Shown: one piece after another, positions 24,301-35,827 of the stretch
Layout: each line of letters opens with the position of its first letter
Numbering within the stretch: the first letter of the stretch is position 1
The notes under the pieces: model-generated
What the model was told of the DNA's origin: nothing
The model's input: the letters and a program-made list of their open reading frames with translations, nothing else
The model's database searches: none
Made by a program: the position numbers and the translations under genes
Assembly: GCA_035771165.1 (NCBI GenBank)
Contig: JAWNZC010000352.1
Span: 124,001 to 188,000, forward strand
Length of the DNA stretch: 64,000 nt
Direction: 5' to 3'
From: Paragorgia papillata
Taxonomy: Eukaryota; Cnidaria; Anthozoa; Scleralcyonacea; Coralliidae

Positions 24301-25572
24301 TGGCGTAATAAATCTGACATCAAAGTAGACCAATCACATTGAGCTATTTAGATTGCTCATTAGTGGTTACGTCACTGAACACAAAGTTCCCAAGCATTAA
24401 TTAAAATAACAGCTCTGCAATACCTTGATATGTAGTAGTTTAACCTTTTGATTCCCAAGCACGCATGCATCTAGACGCACCTTTAGTATTTTACTCAACT
24501 AAGTATTTTAGTATTTTGCTAACGTCAGACGATTTTACTCGTCAAGGGAAGACCCCTGGTAGTCAAGGGGTTAAAAACCTATCCCAATGCTTAACCCCTT
24601 GACTCCCAAGCACGCATGTAGACGCCCTTTTAGTATTTTACTCTGGCTAACGCCTGGTAGTCAACTAAGTCAAGGGGTTAAGATGACGCAATTTTGGACA
24701 CGCGTCAGTTATTTAAATATTTATTGGGCCGCATACCTTCCCAAGTATCTTTTTGCAACACATGCTTTATTCTGATGGGCCAGCTCAAAATAACCAATCA
24801 GGATAGAGCATGCTAAGTCTAAGAGTACTGCTATTTCCGCATAACACACATTTTACTTGCCGTGGATCACGAAAGCATCGAATGTGAGCTTTTAATCTCT
24901 TTAATTGTTCTTGATAATTCACAAAGATTGTGCTATATGAGACGAATAGAATGTCTATCTTCTTTCACTGTACCGACTTTGGGAGCCTTAAAATGCAATT
25001 TTCAAGGCGACAATTGTCACTTTCGTTTTGTTACTTTCACCGGTCTTAATTCTTTCCATATGTATATGCATGTATATGTATATAGGCAAGCCGTGGTGCT
25101 AAGCCCCTGTGAACCCTCGTGTGACCAGTGTTCATCTTAGAACGGTTTTCTGATTATGTCAAAAGTTTAATTTCATAGATTCTTTTACGTTTACAGGTGT
25201 TTAATATTTCGAATGTAAGAATAAGACAAGAAACGTTTCAATACAATCAAGTTAAGGTGAGTTTGTGGTGTTATATTATTCCTTCTTTTGAAGAACTTCC
25301 GTGTGAAACTGACTGTCATAAACTAGGTCACGTTTTATTGAGAAACTGACTGATCATTAGAAAGATGTCAAATAAGATTTTAAAATAGTGTTGTTAAGTT
25401 AAAAATACTTACTGTGGAATCCTGACACTCAAATGGAAAATCACTTTCTCTGTACTTCCCGAAAAAGCCATAATAATAAGTCCTTCAATATTGGCAATCA
25501 ATTAATTGGAATGTAAATCAGTATAGCACTAACCAAGTCTTTCCTTGTTCTCTCAGATCTTCTGTGAGTAAT
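21359..25572. other. Divergent intergenic region between ADAR and the SLC5 transporter
   Basis: The two genes face away from each other. A G+C-rich patch at 21360-21430 is probably the ADAR promoter side. The rest holds dispersed repeat copies (about 21430-21550, 22620-22800, 23395-23440, 24450-24680) and the 29-bp minisatellite at 23970-24114. A pyrimidine-rich AG at about 25555 marks the start of the transporter's first coding exon, so a 5' untranslated exon should lie upstream. No other gene is convincing. Confidence 0.6.
23970..24114. repeat. 29-bp minisatellite, five copies
   Basis: Five nearly identical tandem units, each reading CAGGCTACCAGCAGGCAGG plus TTGCATGACG; only one base differs (GATG instead of GACG in the third unit). 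The high identity implies recent expansion. Confidence 0.95.
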
Positions 25573-26540
25573 ATGGCGTTGAATGTCAGTGGTTTAATTG
25601 GAATCATCGTTTTTTACCTTATCATTCTCGCCGTTGGACTTTGGGCGGCTTTTAAGCGAAAAAGAGCGCGGAGCTCAAGATCGGCTGAGATAAGTGGTGA
25701 GGGCACAAGTGCTAGTGAAGATGTCATGTTAGCGGGTAGAGATATTGGTCTATTTGTTGGTGTGATGACAATGACAGGTAAGGAAAATGTTATATTGTTA
25801 TATTGCTAGAATTATAACTACTTCAATTGCTATTTTGTTTTAATTTCTTTTAACAACATGCAATCTTAAAAAAATGTGTTTTTTGTGCTGAAATAAGTAG
25901 AGTGCTGTATAAGTATAGGATAAATATCGAGAACGGAGTTATAGGAATTATAAGTTCATAGGGATTAATATATATAAGCCCGGGGCTTATATATAATCCC
26001 TATGAATTTATAATGAGTGATTTATGGGATATAAATCCCACAAAAAAACAAAGAAAACCGACTTGATCGTGTTTTAAGCAGTGTTAGATAGAGCAAATTA
26101 AAAAGATGCTAAACAGTTTTTATAACAAAATTCCAACGTTTTGAGCACTGCATGAGAGCCCTTCATCAGAGCCCTTCAAACTTTTACTGTTTTACAATAG
26201 CTACTTGGGTTGGAGGTGGATTTATCAATGGCACAGCCGAAAAGACATTCACAAAAGGTTTGGCTTGGGTTCAGGCACCGTGGTGTTACTCATTGAGTTT
26301 GGCAGTTGGTAAGTCTGGCACAACAGCTTTTGTAATTATACATTTTTTTCTTGAAATCATGCACATCAAGTAGGTCATTATATGAAAACTACCCGGATTT
26401 CCGGTATTAATGTTTCACTATCGTTATTAAAATAAAGTTTCTTCTTCATCATCATCTTCTTCTTCTTCTTCTTCTTCTTCTCCTTCTTCTTCTTCTTCTT
26501 CTTCTTCTTTTTCTTCAGCCTCTTTTTACCTTGTTGTTGC

Positions 26541-26613
<73 letters not shown>

Positions 26614-29600
26614 CTTTTTCTTCTTCTTCTTTTTCTTTTTCTTTTTCTTCTTCTTTTTCTTCTTCTTCTTCTTCTTTTTCTTCATCCTCTTCTTCATCTT
26701 CTTCTTCTTTTTCTTCTTCTTCTTCTTCTTCTTTTCCTTCTTCTTCTTCTTCTTCTTCTTCTTCTTCTTCTTCTTCTTCTTCTTCTTCTTCTTCTTCTTC
26801 TTTTTCTTTTTCTTTTTCTTTTTCTTCTTCTTCTTTTTCTAGAACTAACTGATCTTCCCTTGTCCTCCTAGGTGGACTTTTCTTTGCAGAAAAGATGCGT
26901 GCCAAGAGATATATTACGATGTTGGATCCATTCCAAGAAAAATACGGATCAAGAATGGGTGGACTCTTGTACATTCCGGCTTTTCTTGGTGACATTTTTT
27001 GGTCAGCAGCTATACTCAATGCTCTTGGTGCATCAATCAGTGTAGTCATTGATCTTGATACCGTGACAGCAGTTATTGTCTCAGGAGCTATTGCAGTTTC
27101 TTATACTTTATGTGGAGGTCTCTACTCAGTAGTTTATACTGATGTCGTGCAACTGGTTTGCATATTTGTTGGACTGGTTAGTATATATTTTGATTACCGT
27201 TCACCCATCTTCAACGCTAGAGTGCTGAGGGCCTGAGGCCAGTTGTGCAGAGCCAGGGTAGCCTATTCTGTAAATAAGTCCAAGCGAGTAAACAGTGCTA
27301 TCGATTATGATTTAAAAAAAACAACTTAACTCTTATCTGCTGAAAACCCCTAACAGCTGCATAAGACACTATTCAGTAAGGAAGTTAAAATAAAAATTAT
27401 AGGTTGTTCAAAGCATGGTTAGTGTGATTCTCTAGCTAGAACTTATACATAGGATAAGCTATCCAGGTTTTGTACAACCGGCCTTGATCTAGAATTCTAC
27501 AGGTCGCACGTTCCAGTCGAAAGCACGGAAATTTCATTCTTCACAATTAGCCTCCTATACTTCATTCTATTCTTTACTATTGTTTCCTCCTATTTTATTC
27601 TATATATTATTTACCGTTATTTTCTCTTAACAATGATGATCTTTTTCTTTAGTGGATTACCATTCCATTTGCAATGACTCACAAAGCTACTAGCAGCATT
27701 TCAACGACAGAATCACAATGGACTGGTTCTATAGATCCTAAAACAAGCGCAGTATGGATAGATAATGTGCTATACCTGGTAAGCTAAAATGAAAAGTTTG
27801 CAATCTATACTGTACTGGTAGACTATATGTATATGCCAGAGTAAATGTGAAAATTAATTGTAGTGAGAATTTATCTAAAATTAAATGCATGTGGATATTC
27901 ATTAAAATCCATTTAACGTGCAACGACCAAAAAATTTTTCCCTAATCAATGAACTGGCATATATATTGATAGTTAAAAAGGCCAACTTAGCAAAAATACC
28001 AAGTTGAATTAGTAGATGTCAATATAAGTTTAAGTCATCAGACTACATAGACAGTGATGTTGACTATATTAATTTCCTGCGAAACTATTAATCGTTTTCT
28101 TATTATCATATTTTTTTAATCATTACCGTTTAGTTTTAGCCTCCATTAAAATCGCACCGCGACTCTATTACACTCACACATCATGTACTAAGTATGAGGC
28201 AGCCAGCGTGGTTGCAGGCAAGATTTGACGTTACTTTCATATAATTCTGTGAGTGTATATGTCGGCGGAAAAAGCAGCGAAAAGGAAGGAGAGACAAAGA
28301 AGAGGCTCTGGGCACAAGATAACCTGATTGCAGGCTAGGTATATGACGTCACTTTCCAATCATTATCTGAGTGCTGGCAGAAAAGGCATTGGCGGGAAAG
28401 AAGAGACGAAATCGAGTAGCAATAGTGGCTAGTCTCGTGCCATTAGTTAAAAGAACTGTCGGTTGCGGGTTACCCCAAATAATCTGTAAAACGGCAGCGC
28501 CATCTGCTTCGATCCATAGCATCGCGTCTATAGCGTCAACTATATCAGTGCCAAGATCGGCTTCTCAGTTGTCTTTTTTCATAAAAGCTTCACACCTGCA
28601 ACCTTCCTCCTCGAGGCTCTGCCTCTGAGTACAAAATTGCCTTAAAGCAATTCAGTCGAGATCATGGTCGCAATAAATAACCAGTTTTAACTTGAAATAT
28701 TGTTTTCCTTTTGTAGACATTCGGTGGTATACCATGGCAAGTATATTTCCAACGCGTTCTGTCATGTCGTACAACTGCTCATGCTAAATATCTCTCCTTA
28801 GCTGCTTCATTTGGCTGCCTTATTTCTGCCATTCCAGCAGTTCTCATTGGTGCTGTTGCAATATCTACAGGTAAGCTTAAACTAATATACCTAACAGTTA
28901 CTGAGTAAATAAATGTTCAGTCAACCCATACAACTGAGCTAAAAAATCACCATTAGCGCAATTATCACCGCAAACAATCTTAGTTTAAAGTTAATATTCA
29001 GGCTATAACGGAAGTATTCATAGAGTGCACTGCAGCAGTAATATTTTGTTTTTATTCTATAGACTGGAGTTTGACATCATATGACAATGCTGTTAACGAT
29101 ACTATACCTATTGATGACGCTAACCGCGTAGTTCCCTTGGTCTTGCAATATTTAACGCCGCCAGCGGTTTCATTCATCGGGTTAGGCGCCATCTCTGCCG
29201 CCGTGATGTCTTCCGCTGACTCATCCACATTGTCCTCCAGCTCAATGTTTGCCAGAAATATCTACAAATTAATCCTCCGACCAAATGTAAGAGCATTAAG
29301 CCCTAATCAAACGAGGACGCAACTCATCGCAAGTTGGTAGTCAGAATTTCTGTGGCGGTCGTTTGAACACTGAAATTAACAAAATAAACGTTTCATGAGT
29401 GTTTTAAACAAGTTTTAACTTTGTCACGGTACATGATATTTTTGGGAAACTATTCAGAGGGGCTGGCTGAGATAGCGTGACTGCCAACTTGCGATGACTT
29501 GCGTTCTCGTTTGATTAGGGCTTTATACTGTAAAAATATATGACCTCTATTGATACCAGTTTAATCTGTTATAAGCTGAATGAGCTACCCTATTTATATC

Positions 29601-30524
29601 TATCTATCTAGCAATAATATTATTCATTACTGTGTAAATGTAGCGATTCTAGTTATTACCTGGAAATGTATTTGTCAATGAAAGAATAATAACTTCAAAT
29701 TTGAACAAATTGTCTTGCACTACTCCGAATCTTGGTCGCCATCTTTGTCATCTTTGTGCAGGAAGAGCCTGGACACGAGGTTGGAAAATACCATCCGTCA
29801 AAATCCGCTGTAGAACGTGATTGGCTCTTTTTAGTTTTTATTGTTTTTTATTGACTCATTGGCTTTAAAAATTTGAACTGTATTTCTTCTATTTTGCACT
29901 GTATTATTCAAGAAAACTGCTCAGTTTCAGCCAATCAAAATTGAGGAAATTTTTCATGTCTATATATGGTAGTTAAGTAGCTTGTTGCTATAGAAAAAAA
30001 TGTACTTGTCTTTTTAGGCCTCCGAGAAGGAAATTATATGGGTTATCCGATTTGGTATCGTGTGTTGTGGTGCAGTGTCTACAGTCTTGGCCTTGAGTGT
30101 GAACTCGGTTTACACACTTTTCTACTTGTGTTCAGACTTGGTCTACGCAATCCTTTTCCCTCAGTTGCTCTGCGTTATTTACTACAAATACGCCAACACT
30201 TACGGATCAATTTCGGGATACTTCGTTGGATTGTTCCTCAGAATTGGTGCAGGTGAAAAGGAAATTGATTTTGATGGCTTCATAAAATACCCATATTACG
30301 ATGAAGAATACGGTCAATTATTTCCCTACCGCACATTCACTATGCTCTGTTCTTTGATGACTATTGTGATCGTGTCGTACGCCATACGCTGCTTGTTCTT
30401 AAAAGAAGTTGTGCCTATAAAGTACGACTTTTTATCTTGCTTCAAACAAGACAAGGAACAAAGTCACGAAAAACCAACAACGACAAATGATCTAGCTCTT
30501 CAAAACATGGCATTTAAAGAGTGA
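25573..30524 (+). CDS. SLC5A7: High-affinity choline transporter-like SLC5 protein, seven coding exons
   Basis: Exons: 25573-25777, 26201-26308, 26872-27176, 27653-27778, 28717-28870, 29063-29286, 30018-30524. All have GT/AG borders and compatible phases; total 542 residues (human CHT1 is about 580). The protein follows CHT1 throughout: [20 protein letters not shown] near the N-terminus, [85 protein letters not shown] and [19 protein letters not shown]1 is a plasma-membrane sodium-coupled carrier that supplies choline for acetylcholine synthesis. Whether this cnidarian relative carries choline or another solute is not shown by sequence. Intron 1 contains a foldback, intron 2 a 400-bp TTC/GTT microsatellite, and intron 6 a MITE 12 bases after the donor. 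AATAAA-like signals lie near 30701-30718. Confidence 0.93.
25950..26012. repeat. Short palindrome in SLC5 intron 1
   Basis: TATAAGTTCATAGGGATTA and its mirror (TAATCCCTATGAATTTATA) surround GCCCGGGGC. Confidence 0.8.
26440..26840. repeat. CTT/GTT/TTC composite microsatellite before SLC5 exon 3
   Basis: Blocks of TTC (about 26450-26515), GTT (about 26533-26611) and TTC with TTTTTC (26612-26840). It ends 31 bases before the exon 3 acceptor TCCTAG (26866-26871). Long poly-Glu/Gln/Lys and poly-Leu/Phe frames here are artefacts. Confidence 0.95.
28195..28630. repeat. Dispersed-repeat-like segment in SLC5 intron 4
   Basis: A motif GGTTGCAGGCAAGATTTGACGT at about 28210 is repeated as GATTGCAGGCTAGGTATATGACGT at about 28327, each followed by a CACTTTC-type word. 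The segment lacks splice-bounded coding potential in phase with the gene. It is probably transposon debris. Confidence 0.4.
29299..29522. mobile_element. MITE with 3-bp TTA target duplication beside a splice donor
   Basis: Ends AGCCCTAATCAAACGAGGAC and its mirror (about 29502-29522) are inverted repeats; TTA flanks it at 29296-29298 and 29523-29525. A three-base TTA/TAA duplication fits PIF/Harbinger-type elements (inference). The element starts 12 bases after the donor of SLC5 exon 6. Confidence 0.75.
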
Positions 30525-30840
30525 GAGGTAAATCAAGGATTTACCCAATTTGAAATCAGTTCGTCCCAACGATAACATTTCATTCCGTTTTGATATTGTT
30601 TTCCATTTTCCCTTTGTAATGAATTAATGTACGTTATAAGACTATATACATGTAAAACGTTTCCAATTTCATATATACGTAGTTAATTGCCGTCATGTAA
30701 TAAATAGGCAATAAAAATGACCGAATGTTCCATGTGTCATCATGCAAGGGGTACGTTTTATAAAGTCCACTAATTGTATTCTTATATTCTTTATTTTTAT
30801 TTATTAACTGCTATACTATATATTCCTTATAAAGGGGCTT

Positions 30841-30887
<47 letters not shown>

Positions 30888-31204
30888 AGCCTTTATACTT
30901 AGAGGACTATAATTTTAATTTTTGAACTTTTTTGATAGACAGTCATTCACAGCAGTGACTGACCTCATTTGATTCCTAAATTTTATTTTAGTATAAATAC
31001 GACATGGCATTATATCGATAGAGCTGTACGCTTTCAAATTTGAATATATTTAGTTAGACCCAACATGTTGCCCCCAATCGGTGAGCTTAAATTAGAAAAT
31101 CTTAGAAAAGCTTAAAGAAAAGGCTTCAAAAATTAAGGAATTGCGAGTGTCCTTTTTTCAACTGAATTGCTCTGTTTGCAACAAACAGCTGTGGAATCCT
31201 ATAG

Positions 31205-31829
31205 GGCTATTTAATAAACAAAGTTTTTTAAAGCTAAAAAATATCCAGGCAGGGATATCATTTATAAAATATATAAACGTCATTGAAATATGTCCAAAAA
31301 TAGTGAATACATACGGAATAAAACTGTCTATTCTATTTATATGTTTGTTCACGGTAATTCTAAACCGTAGACGTAGTCATTATCACTCATTATTGTTTAC
31401 CCGTCGAAGACTGCAGACTGGCAGTCGAAAGCTCGTTTTTAAATTAAATATTTACGTCCAGAGAACGTCTCGCAGATATTAGAATTAAAAAGATTACTGG
31501 AACAAAAGCATATTTATAAAACAAAGTTTTTGTTAAAGCTAAAAAATATCCAGGCAGGGATATCATTTATAAAATATATAAACGTCATTGAAATATGTCC
31601 AAAAATAGTGAATATACATGCGGAATAAAAGTAAACAGAATTAAAATGATTACTGGAACTAAAGCATATTTATAAAACAAAGTTTTTGTTAAAGCTAAAA
31701 AATATCCAGGCAGGGATATAATTTATAAAATATATAAACGTCATTGAAATATGTCCAAAAATAGTGAATATACATACGGAATAAAAGTAAACAGAATTAA
31801 AACGATTACTGGAACAAAAGCATATTATC
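31205..31829. repeat. Tandem repeat, units of about 157 bp
   Basis: The words AAAAAATATCCAGGCAGGGA and AACGTCATTGAAATATGTCC occur three times (near 31236, 31543 and 31698). Units two and three are adjacent and nearly identical; the first is interrupted and more diverged. Confidence 0.85.
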
Positions 31830-32969
31830 ACAATTATTATAGATGCATGATAAGAATTTATCTCAGTTAAACACATGTCCTGTGCTTTTTATAGGAAATG
31901 TTGTTTATGTATTTTTTAAACATACGAATCACTCATTTCTTCGTCAGAATTTTATATTTAGCTTACCCAGTGATTCCAAGAACAAAAAAATAAACGAGAG
32001 AATAAAGCAAAAATTAACAATGGGAGAACAAAAAACAAAAGAAAAACATTTTAAACGTTGACTATAAGCTTAAGACGTAAAATTGTGTGTCGTGTGTAGC
32101 TTTTTTCACGACCTAGAATGAAAACTATATATCCGAGAGTGTAAAGAAGTAGAGTGATGCGTAGGCAATGTTTTAGATGAGCCTCCATCAGAGTGAAATG
32201 TAATGAAATAAAATTTAGGCAGTTTAATACCATGCACTTTTTGATTTTGCACCAACAAATCATGTCTGCATGCATGTCTGCACCCTGTAGCTCTTAAATA
32301 AATAGTCGTATTAATCTAAACGTTTCGACAAAACTTACCTATATAACTCTTTGTCGTCCCACTTAAAATCATATAAAACTATTATTATTATTTTATATCT
32401 TAAAACCATATAAAACGACTAGCTTTCTAGACTTCATAATTTAGATTTTAGAATATTAACAACGCCGGCAAATAAAAATGAAAAATTAAGAAAACTTTAT
32501 TATGTCAGGATGTACTGAGGTGACTAAAACTTTCAAATCTTAAATGTGTTTCAAATAATGAACTCTATAATTCAGATCAGATAAAAAATAGAGGAGGAGA
32601 ACTGTTGAGTTACTATCGAGTGAAAACTCAGAGTGCATAAAAACTCAAAGTGAAAACAATGTCAATATTCAACATTTTCTTTACATCGTAACACTATAGT
32701 GATATAGGAAGTATGGTGCAGTGAAAGAAGTGTATACATGCCCATGTTCTGAGGCATTCAGTCAACAAATATAATGGTATCATCAATCCGAATGTTTAAT
32801 TAAAATTCAAAAACTCTTTAATAATTCATGAGAAAAACACAAAGGAAACTCATGACCGTGACGTGTCTCTATATGTGATAGAGATACGCTCGCTATTTTC
32901 GATGAACTTTTTCTTCGATTTTGCGGCTCAGACAACTTCAGTTTTCAAAATTGATTTCTATATGGATAG

Positions 32970-33116
32970 TTTTTCACTCGGCTATCGCCTCGTGTTTTAA
33001 ATCTGATAAAACACTGCTGCTCATGTTTTAAATCATGGAAACTTCTGCAGTGCATGTAATACGATAAATCTGATATAACAGAATCTGGTGTAGTTTTGAC
33101 ACGTTGCCACCTACAG
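32970..33116. repeat. Left copy of a direct repeat flanking the palindrome
   Basis: ACTCGGCTATCGCCTCGTGT, CTTCTGCAGTGCATGT and ACAGAATCTGGTGTAGTTTT occur here and again, in the same order and orientation, at about 38800-38956. The short word around CGCCTCGTGTTTT is also present near 39420-39465, so part of this is a dispersed repeat. Confidence 0.75.
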
Positions 33117-34161
33117 TTATATATATATATATATATAATTGTTCCTGGTACTCAATTTCCTACTCGTAGCGTAGACAATGACATTGCAGCATTTGCATTT
33201 TGCAATAGCTAGTGTTCTGGTGTACTTAGAGTACGTGAGTAGTAATACCCCCCCATCGGGAGACCAAAGGGTGCCGCCTCATTAAATATTCAATTTTTAA
33301 TTATTCATTCTCAGGCTCCTTTGAGACCTCTTAACCCTAACCTGATTACGTCATTAATTCTCAGGCTCCGTTGGGACCTCCTAACCCTAACTTTCCCCCT
33401 AACGCCAGCTTTTATCCAACCCCCCGGTATTCACTACGTCATACCGATAGATAGCTCTCCGACTGATTTCCGAAGTTCTGGGTTACGTCATTATCAAAAG
33501 GCATTCGACTTATATTCCTTATAAGTAATAGTAATTACCTTTTCATTTAAACACTTTACCCTACTGACTGTTAACACTTGTGGGACATGTAAACATACAG
33601 AGCATGCGTACAATAAACTCTAACAAAATAGACGTTCTTTGCAAGGAACTAAAGAGAAATTAGTAGACACACTTTATATTTTTATCCTGAATCTTGTCGA
33701 GAGGAATATAGTGGGTTTCGAACATTCTAAATGACTGAATCTGGTGAGACAACTTAGCTCAAATATTATTTGAATAAGCTATGAATATTATATTAGGGTT
33801 AGAACCTAAATGGTCAACCACAGTAAGTCATCCTAGAATCACTGCTAACTAAACCCTTGTTTATAAGTGAGGAAATCGTAGAAAGATAGATTGAAGAATC
33901 ACTTCGAAAAGCCGTAAGGACGATTTTAAGTGTCGAAATATAAAGGCAAAGCGATTTATTACTTTGAAAGCGTTGCTACGCTTTCTGTTACTAAGTGTGA
34001 TATTTGCATATTTATCCTCAGTGCACGTGCAGGAGACAAAAGAGAAACTCATTAGGGGTCATTAAGAGGATTAGCGCTTGGGCAAGTCTAGTCAAGAGAG
34101 TCATTAGCAACACGCGTACATGTAATACAGAATTTAAAATACTTTATTGAGAAATATATCT

Positions 34162-34838
34162 TTACACAAAAAACTCTTGATTATTTAGTGATCTATCGGT
34201 AACACTAGCATATGGGCATACAGTACATCTTATAATCCGAAGGCATGGATCATGAGCCTTGAATTCTGTACCACAAACATTACATATCAGATTTCGATTA
34301 ACGCATTTGTTAAAATATTTCCACAAACACTTAGGACACTCAATTACATGTGTAAAATTAACAGGATTCTGACAACGTTCGCAATCAACAAGTTCGTCAA
34401 TTATAGAATTTTCTGATTCTATTTCGGTGTAATCCTTATCGTGTTCTGAATCTTCTTCGGAGGAAGTTTCTTCGTTTTCGCTCTCTGATTCTGTTTCTTC
34501 TTCTGCCAGCGCCAACATTGTTAGCACTCGAACATTTTCGATAAGGTTTTTGTCAATGTTAATGTCGACGAGTCCTTTTACAAATACGTTTAAACCAGCT
34601 GGTTCGGGAATTCCTGAGAAGTAAGGTGATACACAGTATTCTACCAATTCGGCTATTTTTGTGTTTGGTATAGTTCTTCTTTGATACAGAATTTCTCCTT
34701 TCGGATTCCATGTTAAGTTGACATATAGGATGCGAGTAAACTATTCAACAAAGAGGACGCGTTCGCTTCATCGACTCCGTTGTCAAAATGTGACAGTATT
34801 TCTTTAACACGAAAATCGTCATGTAACCTTTCTCCCAT
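34162..34838 (-). pseudogene. Zinc-ribbon virus-like element protein, left copy, frameshifted
   Basis: This is the mirror copy of the intact frame at 37178-37852. A 2-base insertion near 34718-34725 (CATATAGG where the other arm implies CATAGG) breaks the frame after about 46 codons; downstream reading continues to 34162 with a few substitutions. The C-terminal cysteine pairs are retained. It is therefore probably a dead copy unless translated as two pieces. Confidence 0.75.
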
Positions 34839-34883
34839 AGTGTTCAGGGTTCAAATGATGGTCTTTAAAAAATATCGTTCTTT

Positions 34884-35201
34884 TTATATTAGTTCTGCGA
34901 GTCCTTCTAAAACTGAACCAAGTAGGACATCAAGAAATCCTTCACCTTTTTGAACCAGTATCTCTTTATTTCTCATAAAACTACTTCGGGGACTAGCCAA
35001 AGTTGATATGTCGTCGCTATAAGGCCTAACGACTTCAAGCAAAGCAGGTGATAATTGATATTGCGTTGACCAAAAGTTCAACATACAATCACAAATGCAT
35101 CTAATTTGCTCAGGGCTAGCAGTCTCCAACAGACCTCGCTGTTGAATAGGTTCACTTGTACATAAAAGTTCAAGAAACGGTTTGTGCTTTTTGATCAACA
35201 T
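34884..35201 (-). CDS. pX-like small protein of a virus-like element, left copy
   Basis: 105 residues, two substitutions from the copy at 36815-37132. The N-terminal half is a helical segment with C-x-C-x3-C near residues 50-56 (CICDCMLNFW). The C-terminus has LVQKGEGFLDVLLG followed by a hydrophobic amphipathic tail. I recognise the layout (helical body, then VQ(K/R)GGGFL-like hydrophobic end) from small proteins next to A32-like ATPases in invertebrate virus-derived DNA elements; a role as a minor virion or core protein is inference. Confidence 0.55.
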   Translation of the reverse strand: MLIKKHKPFLELLCTSEPIQQRGLLETASPEQIRCICDCMLNFWSTQYQLSPALLEVVRPYSDDISTLASPRSSFMRNKEILVQKGEGFLDVLLGSVLEGLAELI

Positions 35202-35266
35202 CTCTATTGACAGTCAGTGTCTAAATGAGGAAAACGCTACAAAAACACATATTTTAAGAGGGGGGA

Positions 35267-35425
35267 GGAAGAGGAGAAGGAAGAGGAGGAGGAGGAGGAG
35301 GAGGAGGAGGAGGAGAAAGAGGAGGAGGAGAAAGAGGAGGAGGAGGAGAAGAAAGAGGAGGAGGAGGAGAAAGAGGAGGAGGAGGAGAAAGAGGAGGAGG
35401 AGAAAGAGGAGGAGGAGGAGGAGGA
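35267..35425. repeat. GGA trinucleotide microsatellite in the left arm
   Basis: GGA/GAAA units; the opposite arm has the mirror CTC tract at 36646-36752, about 50 bases shorter. The length difference shows that the arms have evolved independently since they formed or last exchanged. Arg-rich, Ser-rich and Pro-rich frames are artefacts. Confidence 0.95.
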
Positions 35426-35604
35426 GCAAATAGACACACACACATACTAAAGCATTTAGCTTAAAATATTTATTTCGGTTTTCGCTCAAACATATACATA
35501 TCAAAAGTTTTAGTAAGGTCTGCTTCTTAGATTATATTTAGGCGTTTCTATTTTAAAAGTAGCGTGATAGTCTTTCTTGTCTTCTGGTGATAATTGTGAT
35601 ACAT

Positions 35605-35745
35605 GTTTGGGGTATCCCCGGGGGTGTTTGGGGTATCCCCGGGGGTGTTTGGGGTATCCCCGGGGGTGTTTGGTGTTACCCCGGGGTGTGATGGAGTTAC
35701 CCCAGGGTACCCCCAGGGTACCCCAGGGGGGTGTTTGGGGTATTC
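35605..35745. repeat. G/C-rich 21-bp tandem repeat at the palindrome centre
   Basis: Three exact units of TTTGGGGTATCCCCGGGGGTG, written here as TTTGGGGTATCCCC plus GGGGGTG, then degenerate units (GTTACCCC, GGGTACCCCCAGGGTACCCC). The runs of G and the self-complementary GGGGTATCCCC could form hairpins or quadruplexes. It directly precedes the truncated ATPase-like frame in the spacer. Confidence 0.9.
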
Positions 35746-35827
35746 CCGTAATTTATGCATCCAAGTAAAGCAGTGTCCTAGCAACAATATTTTGCTCTAA
35801 AAATGTATACATTTTCGTATTCGTTAA

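Larger units (their letters stand above)
30525..33232. other. Intergenic region with TA tract and 157-bp tandem repeats
   Basis: It contains a TA tract (about 30844-30883), a three-copy tandem repeat (31205-31829), a foldback remnant near 32120-32215 (ACTTCTTTACACTCTC-type words of the hammerhead-like family) and a 150-bp segment (32970-33116) that recurs beyond the far side of the palindrome. No gene seen. Confidence 0.6.
33233..35604. mobile_element. Left arm of a virus-like palindromic element
   Basis: This arm is the inverted copy of 36471-38782. The identity starts at ACGTGAGTAGTAATACCCCC on the outside and ends at TAATTGTGATACAT on the inside. In the coding parts I compared, the arms differ by roughly 1 percent; the main length difference is the GGA/CTC microsatellite (about 35270-35425 here, 36650-36752 opposite). 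It carries minus-strand copies of two small genes plus the last codons of the ATPase-like frame. No polymerase, integrase or capsid gene is visible. Confidence 0.9.

Noticed and set aside
26378..27049. 223-residue Glu/Gln/Lys-rich frame on the minus strand and its poly-Leu/Phe partner
   Set aside because: Generated by TTC and GTT microsatellites; it overlaps a well-supported SLC5 exon on the other strand.
33300..33400. Telomere-like repeats at the palindrome ends (CCCTAA)
   Set aside because: Only two imperfect, separated units per arm; too short to distinguish from chance.
35182..35504. Arg-rich, Ser-rich, Pro-rich and Leu-rich frames over the GGA tract
   Set aside because: Microsatellite artefacts; the mirror tract in the other arm has a different length, which would change every frame product.
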